Positions 1 to 8,712 of a DNA stretch of 46,550 nt are shown piece after piece (position 1 is the first letter of the stretch; the number at the start of each line of letters is the position of its first letter). Below the pieces are notes generated by a model. It had not been told where the DNA came from. It was given only the letters and a program-made list of their open reading frames with translations, and did no database searches. This DNA comes from Bacillota bacterium (GTDB taxonomy: Bacteria; Bacillota; Clostridia; Acetivibrionales; DSM-1351). Both the position numbers and the translations under genes were made by a program. The stretch is from the NCBI GenBank assembly GCA_023444055.1, contig JAEZRV010000026.1:1-46550 (forward strand), written 5' to 3'.

Positions 1-361
1 TATACTAATCCTTGATAACTTTGAAAAATCACCTATTCTTAACATTTATTACACCTCACATATATGTGGTTTTCTTGAGCTCATTTTTAGTATAAAGTGT
101 ACCATAATGTGAGAGTCAATAGAAAAATTATTTATCTTCCACCTGCCTTTCTAAATAATTTTTCTTTGTATGCCGGGGCATGGACTGCCAGATCATATCT
201 TTCATTTCCGCATTTATTTGATCATCCTTTCATTGCAATAAAAAACAACCTCTCATATGGAAAGGTTGTTAGTTTTATTTAAAATTTCTTTAATTGTTAA
301 ATTTACATGTTGTCAATTTTTCCTCTAAAAAATCTAGTAAATTGAATTTTTCAGCTTTGTA
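1..361. other. Non-coding margin with no convincing gene
   Basis: No gene can be supported here. The minus strand holds a 30-odd codon open stretch at about 139-230 ending in a TAA, with a coding-like composition but no start, RBS or recognisable family, so it may be a gene scrap. The only structured element is the hairpin at 244-270, listed separately. Confidence 0.4.
244..280 (+). terminator. Hairpin terminator-like
   Basis: AACAACCT (244-251) pairs with AGGTTGTT (263-270) around an 11-base loop and is followed by the T-rich run AGTTTTATTT. The shape fits an intrinsic terminator reading rightwards. No intact gene lies upstream inside the window to be terminated. Confidence 0.5.
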
Positions 362-865
362 TCATTCTAATATTCTTGCTGAAATAGCCTCTGCCGCTTG
401 CTTAGCAGATATTCTACTAACATCGATTTTCTCTGTATTTAGGCAATCATACATTTTAATTCTGTTTACACTTCTTTGAATCCCATCTTGCGTTCTTTTT
501 CCGTTCTCAACATCTTTGTTCAATCTATCTTCCAATGCTTTACGATCTGCTGTCAAAGAAAAGAGTTTTACTGAGCAGCTGCCAGCTTCAAGTCGTGAAA
601 GCAACTCATCAATAATCCATTGCTCGTGCATAACCCAGCAAAAAATTATATTTTTATATTCTGAACAGCGAATAAAATTGTTGAGTAAATAGCAGATGTT
701 ATCCATTACCATTGCTTTCGTTTCATCATTAACCGTAAACGGAGTCATGTCCCAACACCAGTCACCGTCAAGAAAAACATTTAGCGGTAGGATTTTTTGT
801 AATTCTCGGCACGTAGTTGTTTTACCAACACCCATTGTGCCATTTATTATTACTAAATTCTTCAC
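362..865 (-). CDS. P-loop AAA-type nucleotide/small-molecule kinase
   Basis: A 167-residue soluble protein with a Walker A loop at the extreme N-terminus (residues 9-16, GTMGVGKT). The segment LDGDWCWDMTPF near residue 33 sits where P-loop kinases of the AAA_33/shikimate-kinase-like fold bind an acceptor. A C-terminal DRLNKDVENGKR stretch resembles the lid. Length fits this family. The start is GTG, preceded by GAGGTA. The family phosphorylates small molecules (nucleosides, sugars or antibiotics); the substrate cannot be told from sequence. It stands alone, with IS and kinase debris upstream, so it is probably accessory cargo. The N-terminal beta-P-loop is certain; the function beyond 'kinase' is not. 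Confidence 0.75.
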   Translation of the reverse strand: MKNLVIINGTMGVGKTTTCRELQKILPLNVFLDGDWCWDMTPFTVNDETKAMVMDNICYLLNNFIRCSEYKNIIFCWVMHEQWIIDELLSRLEAGSCSVKLFSLTADRKALEDRLNKDVENGKRTQDGIQRSVNRIKMYDCLNTEKIDVSRISAKQAAEAISARILE

Positions 866-976
866 ACCAATACCTCATAAATATAAATATTCTTCGTTTC
901 TATCTACTCATATCAAGCATAAGCTGTCACATTGTCAGCTGTAGACCTTGCTGTTCCGCTGCCTGCTGCTCCTGCT

Positions 977-1123
977 TTAGCAATTATTTATCTCTTTGTT
1001 ATCTAATACAATTTTCATATCTTCCACAGCAAGCTGTGGGTAAAGACATGAACCACAGTCATATAAAGGAGCAATCTCTGCTGTTTGGTTCTGTTCGTCT
1101 ACTAGAATGCCCCAGTTGCCATC
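977..1123 (-). pseudogene. HipA-like Ser/Thr kinase remnant
   Basis: About 49 codons on the minus strand read DGNWGILVDEQNQ, then AEIAPLYDCGSCLYPQ, and end in a TAA. The pairing of a D-G/N-NWG motif with an APLYDCGSCL motif is the catalytic/Mg-binding signature of HipA-domain kinases (toxins of HipBA-type modules). No start codon, N-terminal domain or HipB partner is present and the upstream frame is interrupted, so this is a gene relic. It lies in a 500-bp stretch (866-1385) that otherwise holds nothing recognisable. Confidence 0.55.
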
Positions 1124-1385
1124 TGCACCTGCATACGGTCAAGGTTTGTGCTATCCTGCTGTAACAACTTTCGTATAACAGGATTTATTTCTTCTTCTAT
1201 TCGTTTTTTTAATACTGCTTATTCTCATCAAAGTTTAATTAAGGCAAAGCATTTTCGGATAAAATCCAATATAATTTTTAAGATTTAGAATTATTTTAAT
1301 CTGAACATAAATTTTCACTGCTCAAGCAAATTGTTATTTTAAAGATTACATATTAATAAATACTTCCCTTTAAGTAAATTATAAC

Positions 1386-1974
1386 ATTAGGTTCTTTGGA
1401 GGTGAAGTCCATGAAAAAAATACTCATCATTCTACAATTTATCGATGGGTGAAACAGTTTTCACCTGTTCTTTCTTCAAAATTAAGGAAACATCTCAACA
1501 CAACATATGATTCCTAGCGTCTTGATGAAACTTACCTTAAACTACGTGGAAAGAATATGTACCTTTACCGTACAGTTGATTCTGCTGGAAACACTATTGA
1601 TTTCTGGCTTTCTTTGGCTAGAGATAAACAAGCTGCTAAGAAATTCTTAAGAAAAGCTCTATGTTCTCCCCATAATCAAATGCCCAGAGTTATTACTACA
1701 GATAAATATGCTATAACAGAAATGGCAATATTATGGTTGTCTTCCTTGTAAAGTTGAACATCGAAAAACCAAATATCTCAAAAATATTATTGAACAAGAT
1801 CATAGGCATATTAAACGAATTACTAACGCTATGCTTGGTTTTAAAAATTTTAACTCTGCTTGTTCTATTATCTCAGGTATCGAATCATTACCTATGCTTC
1901 ATAAGAAGCAAGTTGGCACTTCAAATTCTTTGGAAGAGAAGAATTTGATCGACCAGCTTTTTGGTATTGCATAA
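1386..1974 (+). pseudogene. IS6-family transposase, decayed
   Basis: The reading frame shows the IS6-family DDE transposase signature HSTIYRWVKQFSP, then RLDETYLKLRGK, YLYRTVDSAGNTIDF and RVITTDKYA. After a frameshift near 1720 it continues with CKVEHRKTKYL, NIIEQDHRHIKR and a C-terminus LIDQLFGIA. The frame carries a TAG at about 1516-1518, exactly where the family has Trp before RLDET, and the N-terminal region is missing. The element is therefore inactive. The same C-terminal sequence recurs at 9368-9397, showing that the family was once active in this genome. Confidence 0.8.
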
Positions 1975-2048
1975 ATTTATTATAAGTTTGGGTGCTTTTA
2001 CACTCCAACATGATTTACCCCATTGCAGGCATTACTCGCAACAGAATC
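1386..2048 (+). mobile_element. IS6-like element remnant with right terminal repeat
   Basis: The decayed transposase is followed by TTACTCGCAACAGAATC, ending at about 2048. This is nearly the same as the sequence ending the relic at 9451-9472 (reverse complement GGTTCTGTTGCGAATAAT), so it is taken as the right terminal inverted repeat. A left end is not recognisable. The element abuts and probably truncates the small membrane-protein gene that runs leftwards from 2307. Confidence 0.6.
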
Positions 2049-2307
2049 TTTTTTCTCGAGCGATCTCTGTTTCCTCTTTTTGCAATAGGTATGCCAGTAT
2101 TACAATAATGAGTGTAGCTAAATTAATAAATGGGGATGTCCCTCCCCCTATAAAGTCTCCTATCTCACCAATATTGAGAATGCTTTCTCCACTGAATCTA
2201 GAAAACTTTAAATAAAAAGAAAATACAATCCCCAAATCTACCATAATAATTGCAGAAATAAATAGAATATTATATGTTGCTTTATTAATTTGTCTTTTTT
2301 GAATCAT
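2032..2307 (-). pseudogene. Small membrane protein N-terminus, cut by IS end
   Basis: The 91 residues contain two predicted membrane segments (about residues 12-32 and 58-77) with the linker IGEIGDFIGGGTSPFINLA between them, then the start of a polar KEETEIAREK helix. That layout (TM, 'GDFIGG...P', TM, coiled coil) is known from N-termini of putative phage abortive-infection membrane proteins. The frame runs into the IS6 terminal repeat at about 2048 and stops immediately, so the cytoplasmic domain is lost. The assignment to a phage-defence family is an inference from layout only. Confidence 0.5.
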
Positions 2308-2490
2308 AAGTAATCCTCTACTTTTTATGTTAATAATTATATGTCATAACATTTTATGACTATATTCTTTAAAAATGTTTGCCCCTATAGTTTTTTATTC
2401 AGTTTCTTTTCACTATGTTTATAGATATAGTATCTTGTTCTCCTATAACTACTGCTTCAAACAGGAATACATAAATGTAAAGGGTAAATT

Positions 2491-3006
2491 ATGAAAAGTA
2501 TAGCAGTCTGGTGTAATAAAAAAAACAAAGATCAGGAAGTTTCTGCTGATATACATTTTAACTTTTGGAAAACGGAAAAAAGAAAAAAACTCATACCTTA
2601 TGATAGAAAATATCATTATTTACTAGACATAGGTGTACTTGTTTATAATATTAAAAATATTAATAGCATTAATTTATTTTTTCCGTTTGAAATTGAAAAG
2701 CGTGACTTCAATGATTTAGGAAAAGTTATTTGTAATAATATGGATTTAATAAACGGGATTTTTAATGAGGATTATAAAACCGTAGCATACCATTGGAGTA
2801 AAAAAACAAAAAATGATAATGAAAAAATCGATTCGTTTAACTCACTAATTAAAATTAAAACTTACAAATCAAGTTTAAAAACCATTTTAATATATTTATC
2901 TATACTCACTGTATTAACTATAGGTTTAAGCTTACTTTCTAATTTAATTCAAAAACAAATTGATTCGTCTTCATACGATATAAAAACAATTCAAATAAAG
3001 AGGTAA
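2491..3006 (+). CDS. Hypothetical protein with C-terminal membrane anchor
   Basis: A 171-residue protein I do not recognise. Residues 1-125 are polar, lysine- and aromatic-rich (for example DIHFNFWKTEKRKK and YHYLLDIGVLVYNI). A single hydrophobic helix near residues 132-152 (TILIYLSILTVLTIGLSLL) suggests a tail-anchored or C-terminally anchored protein with its body in the cytoplasm. It ends 29 bp before the GNAT gene on the same strand, so the three genes 2491-4461 probably form one operon. Low GC and proximity to IS debris suggest acquired cargo. No function is assigned. Confidence 0.6.
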   Translation: MKSIAVWCNKKNKDQEVSADIHFNFWKTEKRKKLIPYDRKYHYLLDIGVLVYNIKNINSINLFFPFEIEKRDFNDLGKVICNNMDLINGIFNEDYKTVAYHWSKKTKNDNEKIDSFNSLIKIKTYKSSLKTILIYLSILTVLTIGLSLLSNLIQKQIDSSSYDIKTIQIKR

Positions 3007-3035
3007 TAGATAATTTATAAGGAGTGTGTACATAA

Positions 3036-4082
3036 ATGAGTAACTATCTTCAGCACAAAAAGTTTAGCGAGATAAACCTTGATGATTCTTTCTTCGATTC
3101 ATTAAAATCCGATTATAAAGAATTTCCAAGTTGGTTTAAACGTAAACGTAATAATTATGCTTACGTATTAGAACAAGACAATAAGATTCTAGGCTTTTTA
3201 TATATAAAAATTGAACATGGAATAGTTAATGATATAGAACCTGAATTGAATGTCAAAAGCTCATTAAAAATTGGGACATTTAAAATAGATCCACACCAAA
3301 CAAGATTAGGTGAAAGATTCATAAAAAAGGCATTAGACCATGCAATAAATGAAAATGTAGATGTATGTTATGTAACAGTTTTTTCAAAACATACTGCATT
3401 ATTGAACTTATTTATTAAATATGGATTCAAAGAGCATGGAACAAAGTCAACACCTAATGGCGAAGAAAAAGTTTTGGTAAAATACTTTAAACAACTAGTC
3501 GGTAATATACTATCTGATTATCCTTTAATTTCTACTCAACATAAAAGAAAATTTTTACTTGCAATATATCCAGAATATCATTCTAAAATGTTTCCTGATT
3601 CAATATTGAATAATGAGACTTATGACATCTTAGAAGATGTATCATTTACAAATAGCATACATAAAATATATGTATGTGGGATGCCTGTAGGAAATCTAAA
3701 ACGTGGTGATATCGTTGTAATTTACAGAACAGGTGATCAAGTAGCTCCTGCGGAATATAGGGCAGTGGCAACATCTATATGCATTATTGAAGAAGTAAAA
3801 AGTAAAGATGACTTTAATAATTTTGAAGAATTTTTTAACTATGCAAATTCATACAGTATTTTTGATAGACAAAAGCTTGAACAGAGGTATAATAGAAATA
3901 GATGTTATGCTATTAAGATGACATACAATGCAGCACTAAGGAAACGACTAACACGTCACATACTTGCCGATGAAGTCGGTATTTCCAGAGCCCCTAGATG
4001 GTCTTTCCTTACATTAAGTGATTCGCAGCTTGAGAAAATATTAGAAAAAGGTGATATAAATGAAGGCATTGTTATCGATTAA
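3036..4082 (+). CDS. GNAT acetyltransferase fused to a PUA/EVE-like domain
   Basis: A 348-residue two-domain protein. Residues about 1-155 fit the GNAT fold: IGTFKIDPHQTRLGERFIKKAL matches the acetyl-CoA-binding beta4/alpha3 region, and LLNLFIKYGFKEHG matches the typical 'Y-GF' end. Residues about 160-348 include MPVGNLKRGDIVVIYRTG and YRAVATSICIIEEV, a beta-rich pattern like PUA/EVE/ASCH-type RNA- or modified-base-binding domains. A good RBS (AAGGAG) precedes the ATG. The 3' end overlaps the next gene by 23 bp, implying translational coupling to the ASCH protein. A nucleic-acid or nucleotide target is plausible but inferred. The GNAT call is firm; the C-terminal call is tentative. Confidence 0.7.
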   Translation: MSNYLQHKKFSEINLDDSFFDSLKSDYKEFPSWFKRKRNNYAYVLEQDNKILGFLYIKIEHGIVNDIEPELNVKSSLKIGTFKIDPHQTRLGERFIKKALDHAINENVDVCYVTVFSKHTALLNLFIKYGFKEHGTKSTPNGEEKVLVKYFKQLVGNILSDYPLISTQHKRKFLLAIYPEYHSKMFPDSILNNETYDILEDVSFTNSIHKIYVCGMPVGNLKRGDIVVIYRTGDQVAPAEYRAVATSICIIEEVKSKDDFNNFEEFFNYANSYSIFDRQKLEQRYNRNRCYAIKMTYNAALRKRLTRHILADEVGISRAPRWSFLTLSDSQLEKILEKGDINEGIVID

Positions 4083-4461
4083 GCCTGAGTATGTTGAAAA
4101 AATAATAAGTGGTGAAAAAAAATTTGAATATAGAAAGAAAATATTCAAAGAAAATGTTGACTCAGTAGTTATTTACTCTACCATGCCAGTTGGGAAAATC
4201 ATTGGAGAATTTTCACTTAATGAAATTATATGCGATACACCAGAAAACATATGGTCAAAGACAAAATTATTTTCTGGTGTAGAGGAAGAATTTTTTAATA
4301 AATATTTTGATAATGTAAAATCTGGATTTGCTTTAAAAATTGAAAATCTAAATATATATCAAACACCAATAAACCCCAAAGACTTATTTAAAGATTTTGT
4401 AGCACCACAATCATTTATGTATATAGAAAATAACCACTATGAACAATTGTCACTGATATAA
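4060..4461 (+). CDS. ASCH-domain protein
   Basis: A 133-residue protein starting LLSIKPEYVEKIISGEKKFEYRK, the classic ASCH opening in which a GxKxxExR loop lines the presumed ligand pocket. IIGEFSLNEII and the C-terminal FVAPQSFMYIE complete the small beta-barrel. ASCH proteins belong to the PUA-like superfamily and bind RNA or modified nucleosides; one member, E. coli YqfB, hydrolyses N4-acetylcytidine. Aligned by eye, the position of YqfB's catalytic Thr is Glu here, so the same reaction is not assured. The start lies inside the GNAT gene, a coupled pair. A hairpin terminator follows directly. Confidence 0.75.
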   Translation: MKALLSIKPEYVEKIISGEKKFEYRKKIFKENVDSVVIYSTMPVGKIIGEFSLNEIICDTPENIWSKTKLFSGVEEEFFNKYFDNVKSGFALKIENLNIYQTPINPKDLFKDFVAPQSFMYIENNHYEQLSLI

Positions 4462-4465
4462 TAAT

Positions 4466-4495
4466 AAAGGTCAAATTATTAATTTGGCCTTTATT
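4466..4495 (+). terminator. Intrinsic terminator of the GNAT-ASCH operon
   Basis: AAAGGTCAAATT (4466-4477) pairs with AATTTGGCCTTT (4481-4492), with one G-T pair and a three-base loop, and is followed by ATTTAATAAAT. It lies 5 bp after the ASCH stop codon. Confidence 0.75.
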
Positions 4496-4499
4496 TAAT

Positions 4500-5213
4500 A
4501 AATCCTAATTAATAACTCACAATCTGTATATCAAAGCTGTACCTTTCCCATATAACATACAAATAGCCACCGCAAATTATATTTCATTCTGAATAGGCTA
4601 AATTGAGATAGCACCTAAACTATCCCTTAATCAGCCATTTATTACGCCCGTTAACCCTGTTAACGCTAATAGATGCACTAAGTTAACATAAAATATACAC
4701 CGGTGTGCATTTTTGTAAATTTCTGTATATACTGTTGAAAATAAATATACTTTTTTACACAGATTTTTATCACGTTAATTGATGGACACAAAGATTCAAA
4801 ACCTCAGAGCACCCTTGTACTAAGCACTTTCCACGTTTTCAGGACATAAGCAAAGTACCCATAGTTTGTATCAAAGTATGGGTACTTATGTGGTAGAGGC
4901 GAAGAGTCGTTTTCATTGTTTTCAACAAACAAATACGCAAAACTCCCATGATATTTGCGTAAAAGTACGCCCCCCTACACCAAAAACCATCAAAAAAGTG
5001 TGTCCACGTAAACATAAAACACAGTACAAAAAAGGGGCATATCGCCTCGAACCTTTGATATAAATTTAATTTTTAAGGAACACATCACTCCGCTACACTC
5101 CGTAATGCGGGCTTTCTCGCTAAGTTCAGACTTCGTAGCCTCGTCTTCACTAAGCGTTCAATGCCTCTATCAACACAACTGACTCAGCCGTAGCCCGTTT
5201 CCTGTTTAATATA
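4500..5213. other. Intergenic stretch with hairpin and gene-scrap traces
   Basis: No gene is supported across about 700 bp. A perfect 11-bp inverted repeat, AAGTACCCATA (4853-4863) and TATGGGTACTT (4877-4887), forms a hairpin without a T-run. At about 5183-5200 the minus strand reads KRATAES in one frame, and the same 13-base core (GTAGCCCGTTTCC) occurs at 16216-16228. This suggests that both places hold remains of one lost gene or element. Confidence 0.5.
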
Positions 5214-6749
5214 TTATTCAGTAAATATTGCTAAGGAATTCATAACTTTATTATAATCATAACCTCTGTCTACTGATATGTCTGTTTCAAATAATTCAAA
5301 ATATATTACTGCATTTCGCTCTAGCTTCAGTGATATTGTCAACCTGTCATTTAGCGCCTTAAAATTGTTGCTGATAACTAATGGCTTAGCAGCGTCTCTT
5401 ATTAATTCTAACTGATTTGCGTCTGGATTGCTCGGTTCTCCAAGATCATGCCATATCTTTAATGGATTACAATACTTTTCATCAACTATCTTTTGTAAAA
5501 GGCAATAATCCTTATCTGTTGCTGGCAGCTCACATTTAATTTGAAGAGTTTCCTCTGAATTTTCATAATTTAGATTCCACGCTACTCCACAATATTTTCC
5601 GTCTGATTTCTGGACAATTATTAATTCCTTTGTTTTACAAACACATTTGCCCTGCAATTCCTTGAAGAACTTGAACACCCAAAATGTTGGTTTTGGAATC
5701 AGACCATTTGCTACCAAGCCAAATCCTCCATGAAAAGGTGTATACGGAACGCCTTGCTCTTCAAAAACATCACCGAAAGTCCAATATGAATAAGACTCAT
5801 TATCTTCTCCAAGTCTGGACAGAAGATACGCTATATAAGAAGCATTACGGTTGGTATCATGTAATGGGCAATCCGGTACATAAGATGTATTAAATTCTGT
5901 AATATGGATATTCATCCCATTAAATTCCGAAAAACTATCTACAATCTGGCGTGTACTATTAAGAGCACTCAAACCATAATCTGGATCTGACAATTGAGCA
6001 TATTCATAATGTCCATCTCTATCAGGCAGCTCAGTTGTATAATGATGTCTTGTTATAAAATCAAGTGGAGTCTTGCAGTCTACGCAAAATTTCAAAAATT
6101 CATTCATCCATAGTTCATCAATAACACCACATATTGCAGGACCGCCAACTTTAAAATTCTTATTAACAGCCTTTATTGCATTAGCTGAAATGGAATACAG
6201 CTTAAAATACTCCTGCATATCAGCATCCTTCCAGAAGCCTTTTAAATTAGGTTCATTCCAAACTTCAATAGGCCATTTTGTCACTTCATCCATACCATAT
6301 CTTTTAATCAAATGGTTTAGAGTTGCCTGAACAAGTGCAATCCATTTGTCGTAGTTTTTTGGCGGAGTTACATTTCCCTTCCAATAGAATACAGTTTGAT
6401 TCCCACTTGCAAGCTTTTCAGGCATAAAACCCAGCTCCAGAAATGGTCGGATATTTAGACTCATATACATATCCATAACTCTATCCAAGTAGGTAAAGTT
6501 ATATTCTGAAATAATATCACCTTTGGCATTTTCATATTCATGATAAATTGCCATATCATCGCAGAATAAGCCATGACCACGAATATGTGAAAAACCGATG
6601 GTATCTTGCACCATTTTCAGTTGATCATAATATTCCTTGTGTAATGCTAATCCCATCCGTCCAGTACCTATACAATAGGTTGCATTATTATGAAAATTCA
6701 CTTCTGCATTTGACTCAACTTTATAAAACTTCTCCATAAATATGTCCAT
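5214..6749 (-). CDS. GH39 beta-xylosidase-like glycoside hydrolase
   Basis: A 511-residue clan GH-A enzyme with a (beta/alpha)8 barrel. WPIEVWNEPN carries the acid/base Glu at about residue 166 and MNIHITEFNTSY the nucleophile Glu at about 285; both motifs and their spacing fit GH39 (1,4-beta-xylosidase/alpha-L-iduronidase family). FSHIRGHGLFCDD near residue 53 is also typical. The C-terminal 130 residues form the beta-sandwich these enzymes carry. There is no signal peptide, so it probably acts in the cytoplasm on imported xylo-oligosaccharides. Length is normal for bacterial GH39. MEKFYKV at codon 5 is an alternative start; neither start has a strong adjacent RBS, while duplicated perfect SD sequences lie further upstream. 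Confidence 0.88.
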   Translation of the reverse strand: MDIFMEKFYKVESNAEVNFHNNATYCIGTGRMGLALHKEYYDQLKMVQDTIGFSHIRGHGLFCDDMAIYHEYENAKGDIISEYNFTYLDRVMDMYMSLNIRPFLELGFMPEKLASGNQTVFYWKGNVTPPKNYDKWIALVQATLNHLIKRYGMDEVTKWPIEVWNEPNLKGFWKDADMQEYFKLYSISANAIKAVNKNFKVGGPAICGVIDELWMNEFLKFCVDCKTPLDFITRHHYTTELPDRDGHYEYAQLSDPDYGLSALNSTRQIVDSFSEFNGMNIHITEFNTSYVPDCPLHDTNRNASYIAYLLSRLGEDNESYSYWTFGDVFEEQGVPYTPFHGGFGLVANGLIPKPTFWVFKFFKELQGKCVCKTKELIIVQKSDGKYCGVAWNLNYENSEETLQIKCELPATDKDYCLLQKIVDEKYCNPLKIWHDLGEPSNPDANQLELIRDAAKPLVISNNFKALNDRLTISLKLERNAVIYFELFETDISVDRGYDYNKVMNSLAIFTE

Positions 6750-6926
6750 GTCCTACATTCTGCACAAGAACTACATAATAGAAATGACATGGACTCGGCA
6801 CCTCCTTTAAATGTATTAGTAATTTCTTTCAGCCTTATGTCCATGTCCTACATTCTGCACAAGAACTTCATAATAGAAATGACATGGACTCGGCACCTCC
6901 TTTAAATGTATTAGTAATTTCTTTCA
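6741..6926. repeat. Tandem direct duplication, 91-bp unit, 95-bp period
   Basis: Positions 6741-6831 and 6836-6926 are the same 91-bp sequence with a single difference (ctacata versus cttcata). Each unit, read on the minus strand, carries the strong SD aaaggaggtgcc, an ATG six bases later, and a 9-bp inverted repeat GTCCATGTC/GACATGGAC spaced about 30 bases apart. The pair fills the gap between the broken GH28 gene and the GH39 gene. Confidence 0.92.
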
Positions 6927-6930
6927 CACT

Positions 6931-8712
6931 TTATTCCTCCTCAAAAATAAATTTTTCTCTTACATCATAAAGAGCCACTTCTGTTCTGCAGTTCTCAAAA
7001 TGTACATTTTCCGCATGTCTGATATAGTAAGCAGAAGCAGGCAGTAAGCCAAAGCAGTTGGATTCAGGATACTGATTTGCAAATTCAGCAGGACTGCATG
7101 GTACCTCAGTAGCTCCTCCAAGAAATACTGCGTTTACATTTTTAAATTGGATGTTCTTAATGGGATAAACTAAGGCTTCTTTTTTAAAACCACCAAGGTA
7201 TGTCCCATAGTTTCTATTGACTTTATTTACTTCAATATCATTAAAATAAATATTTTCAATTGTGCCAATTCGATGTTCTCCCCAGTCTGGATGACGTCCT
7301 TTGTCACCGATTAATATAAAGAATGCACTTTCAACATTGCTTATAATAATCCTTTCAAATAAAAGGTTATTAATTGTACCTCCATCAACACATTCTACAC
7401 ATATTCCACATGTTCTTGTGTCCTTTATAATACAGTCTATGGCGGAACAGTTTGTGAAGCCTCCGTAGCTGTAGGTTCCAAACTTAATTCCATTTGCCAT
7501 TGTGCTGATAATCATACAGTTTCTTACAAGCACGTTGTCACAACCGCTCTCATTTCCACTCTTAAAGCAAACAGTTTCATCATCAGATTTTAAATTACAA
7601 TTTTCTATAAGTACATCCAGACAATCACAAATGTCAATACCATCCCGGTTAGGATACCAGCAGGAATACTCATTGATATCTCTAATATACAAACTATCAC
7701 ACTCAACAACTGGAATCGTTCACATACCAGCATCTTTGACATATAAATCACATATTTTAGCATTATCACAGTCTACAAGTAAGATAGCACATGGTCTGTA
7801 GCTTTCAGTTCCATATGGTCCCTCAAAATCACCGCTGCCATCTATAGTACCTCCGCCAATTATTCTAATATTTCTCTTTCCATCAGCATAAACAAGTGAT
7901 TTTTGAAGTCCTTTCACCAACATATTCCAATTAGGATTATTTTCACTAATCTGTGTGGGATATGCATTAATATCTAGTACCCCTTTAAGCACAGCATCTG
8001 TCTCTATATACAAAGTAACATTCTCTTTCAATTCCAGAGTACCGGATAAATATATACCATCCTGCAAATACACTACACCGCCGCCATTTTCTGCACACTC
8101 ATCGACTAGCCTCTGAAGCGCCTCAGTTACAATAGTTTTCCCATCTGCAATTACTCCTTGCTTTTTTGCATTTAATATTACTCTATCTAATGCAGCATCA
8201 TTAATAGATTGGATTGGGTTTTTGTATATATTAATTTTTTTACAGTATATTGTTCCGGCATGACTTCCTATAGAAAATGAAGAAATTGATTCTGCAGGAC
8301 TTTTAAGCATTGCATTCCAGAGTTGTCTCTCGCCATCTATATAGAGACTGTAAGTATTTGTTTTTGTATCAATGGCTGCATATATTGAATACCAGTCATC
8401 ACTATTATAATGGCATAATTTACACTTATTATTTCCATTATAGCCATAAAAATAAGCACCCTCTGTGTTTATTTCAAATACTATTTGTTCAGGCTACAAT
8501 GCAGCTATATTCACGCCTCTTGTTGGATTGTCCATTTTTACTAAAATAGATAACGTAATTTTTCCAGTTAAGGGCTCAAATTTCCAATACTTTTTGTTTC
8601 CTTCTCCATAAATCTTGAAATATTTCTCTTCTTGTATAGTGTACCTAATATCTGAAAACAGTGTAACATCCCTATGCTCATCTGCAGAATTCCTGCATTT
8701 TTTATGTACCAT
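6931..8712 (-). pseudogene. GH28-like polygalacturonase with two in-frame stops
   Basis: One continuous frame of 594 codons is interrupted by TAG at 8494-8496 and TGA at 7720-7722. The N-terminal 140 codons look like a concanavalin/LamG-type beta-sandwich (DDWYSIYAAIDTKTNTYSLYIDG). The rest is a right-handed beta-helix polygalacturonase: RVILNAKKQGVIADGKT, GGGVVYLQDGIYLSGTLEL, GGGTIDGSGDFEG, then after the TGA NRDGIDICDCLDVLIENC and SDDETVCFKSG. These carry the paired-Asp substrate site (GID...DDE) expected of GH28. The TGA stands where the family has Trp (sequence ..DAGM*TIPVVEC). Both breaks can be single transitions. It is a recent pseudogene, or contains sequencing errors. RBS AGGTAGGTG precedes the start. 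Confidence 0.85.

Noticed and set aside
1086..1096. GGTTCTGTTCG as the left end of the IS6 element
   Set aside because: It matches the terminal repeat only over the first nine bases and lies within HipA-relic codons, 300 bp from the transposase. A chance match is likely.
4853..4887. Perfect 11-bp hairpin as a transcription terminator or attachment site
   Set aside because: No T-run on either strand, no gene ending nearby and no second copy seen. Left as an unexplained structure.
7720..7722. TGA within GH28 as selenocysteine or recoded Trp
   Set aside because: There is no SECIS-like hairpin directly after it, a second unrelated TAG exists in the same frame, and no other gene here needs TGA as Trp. 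Mutation or sequencing error is simpler.
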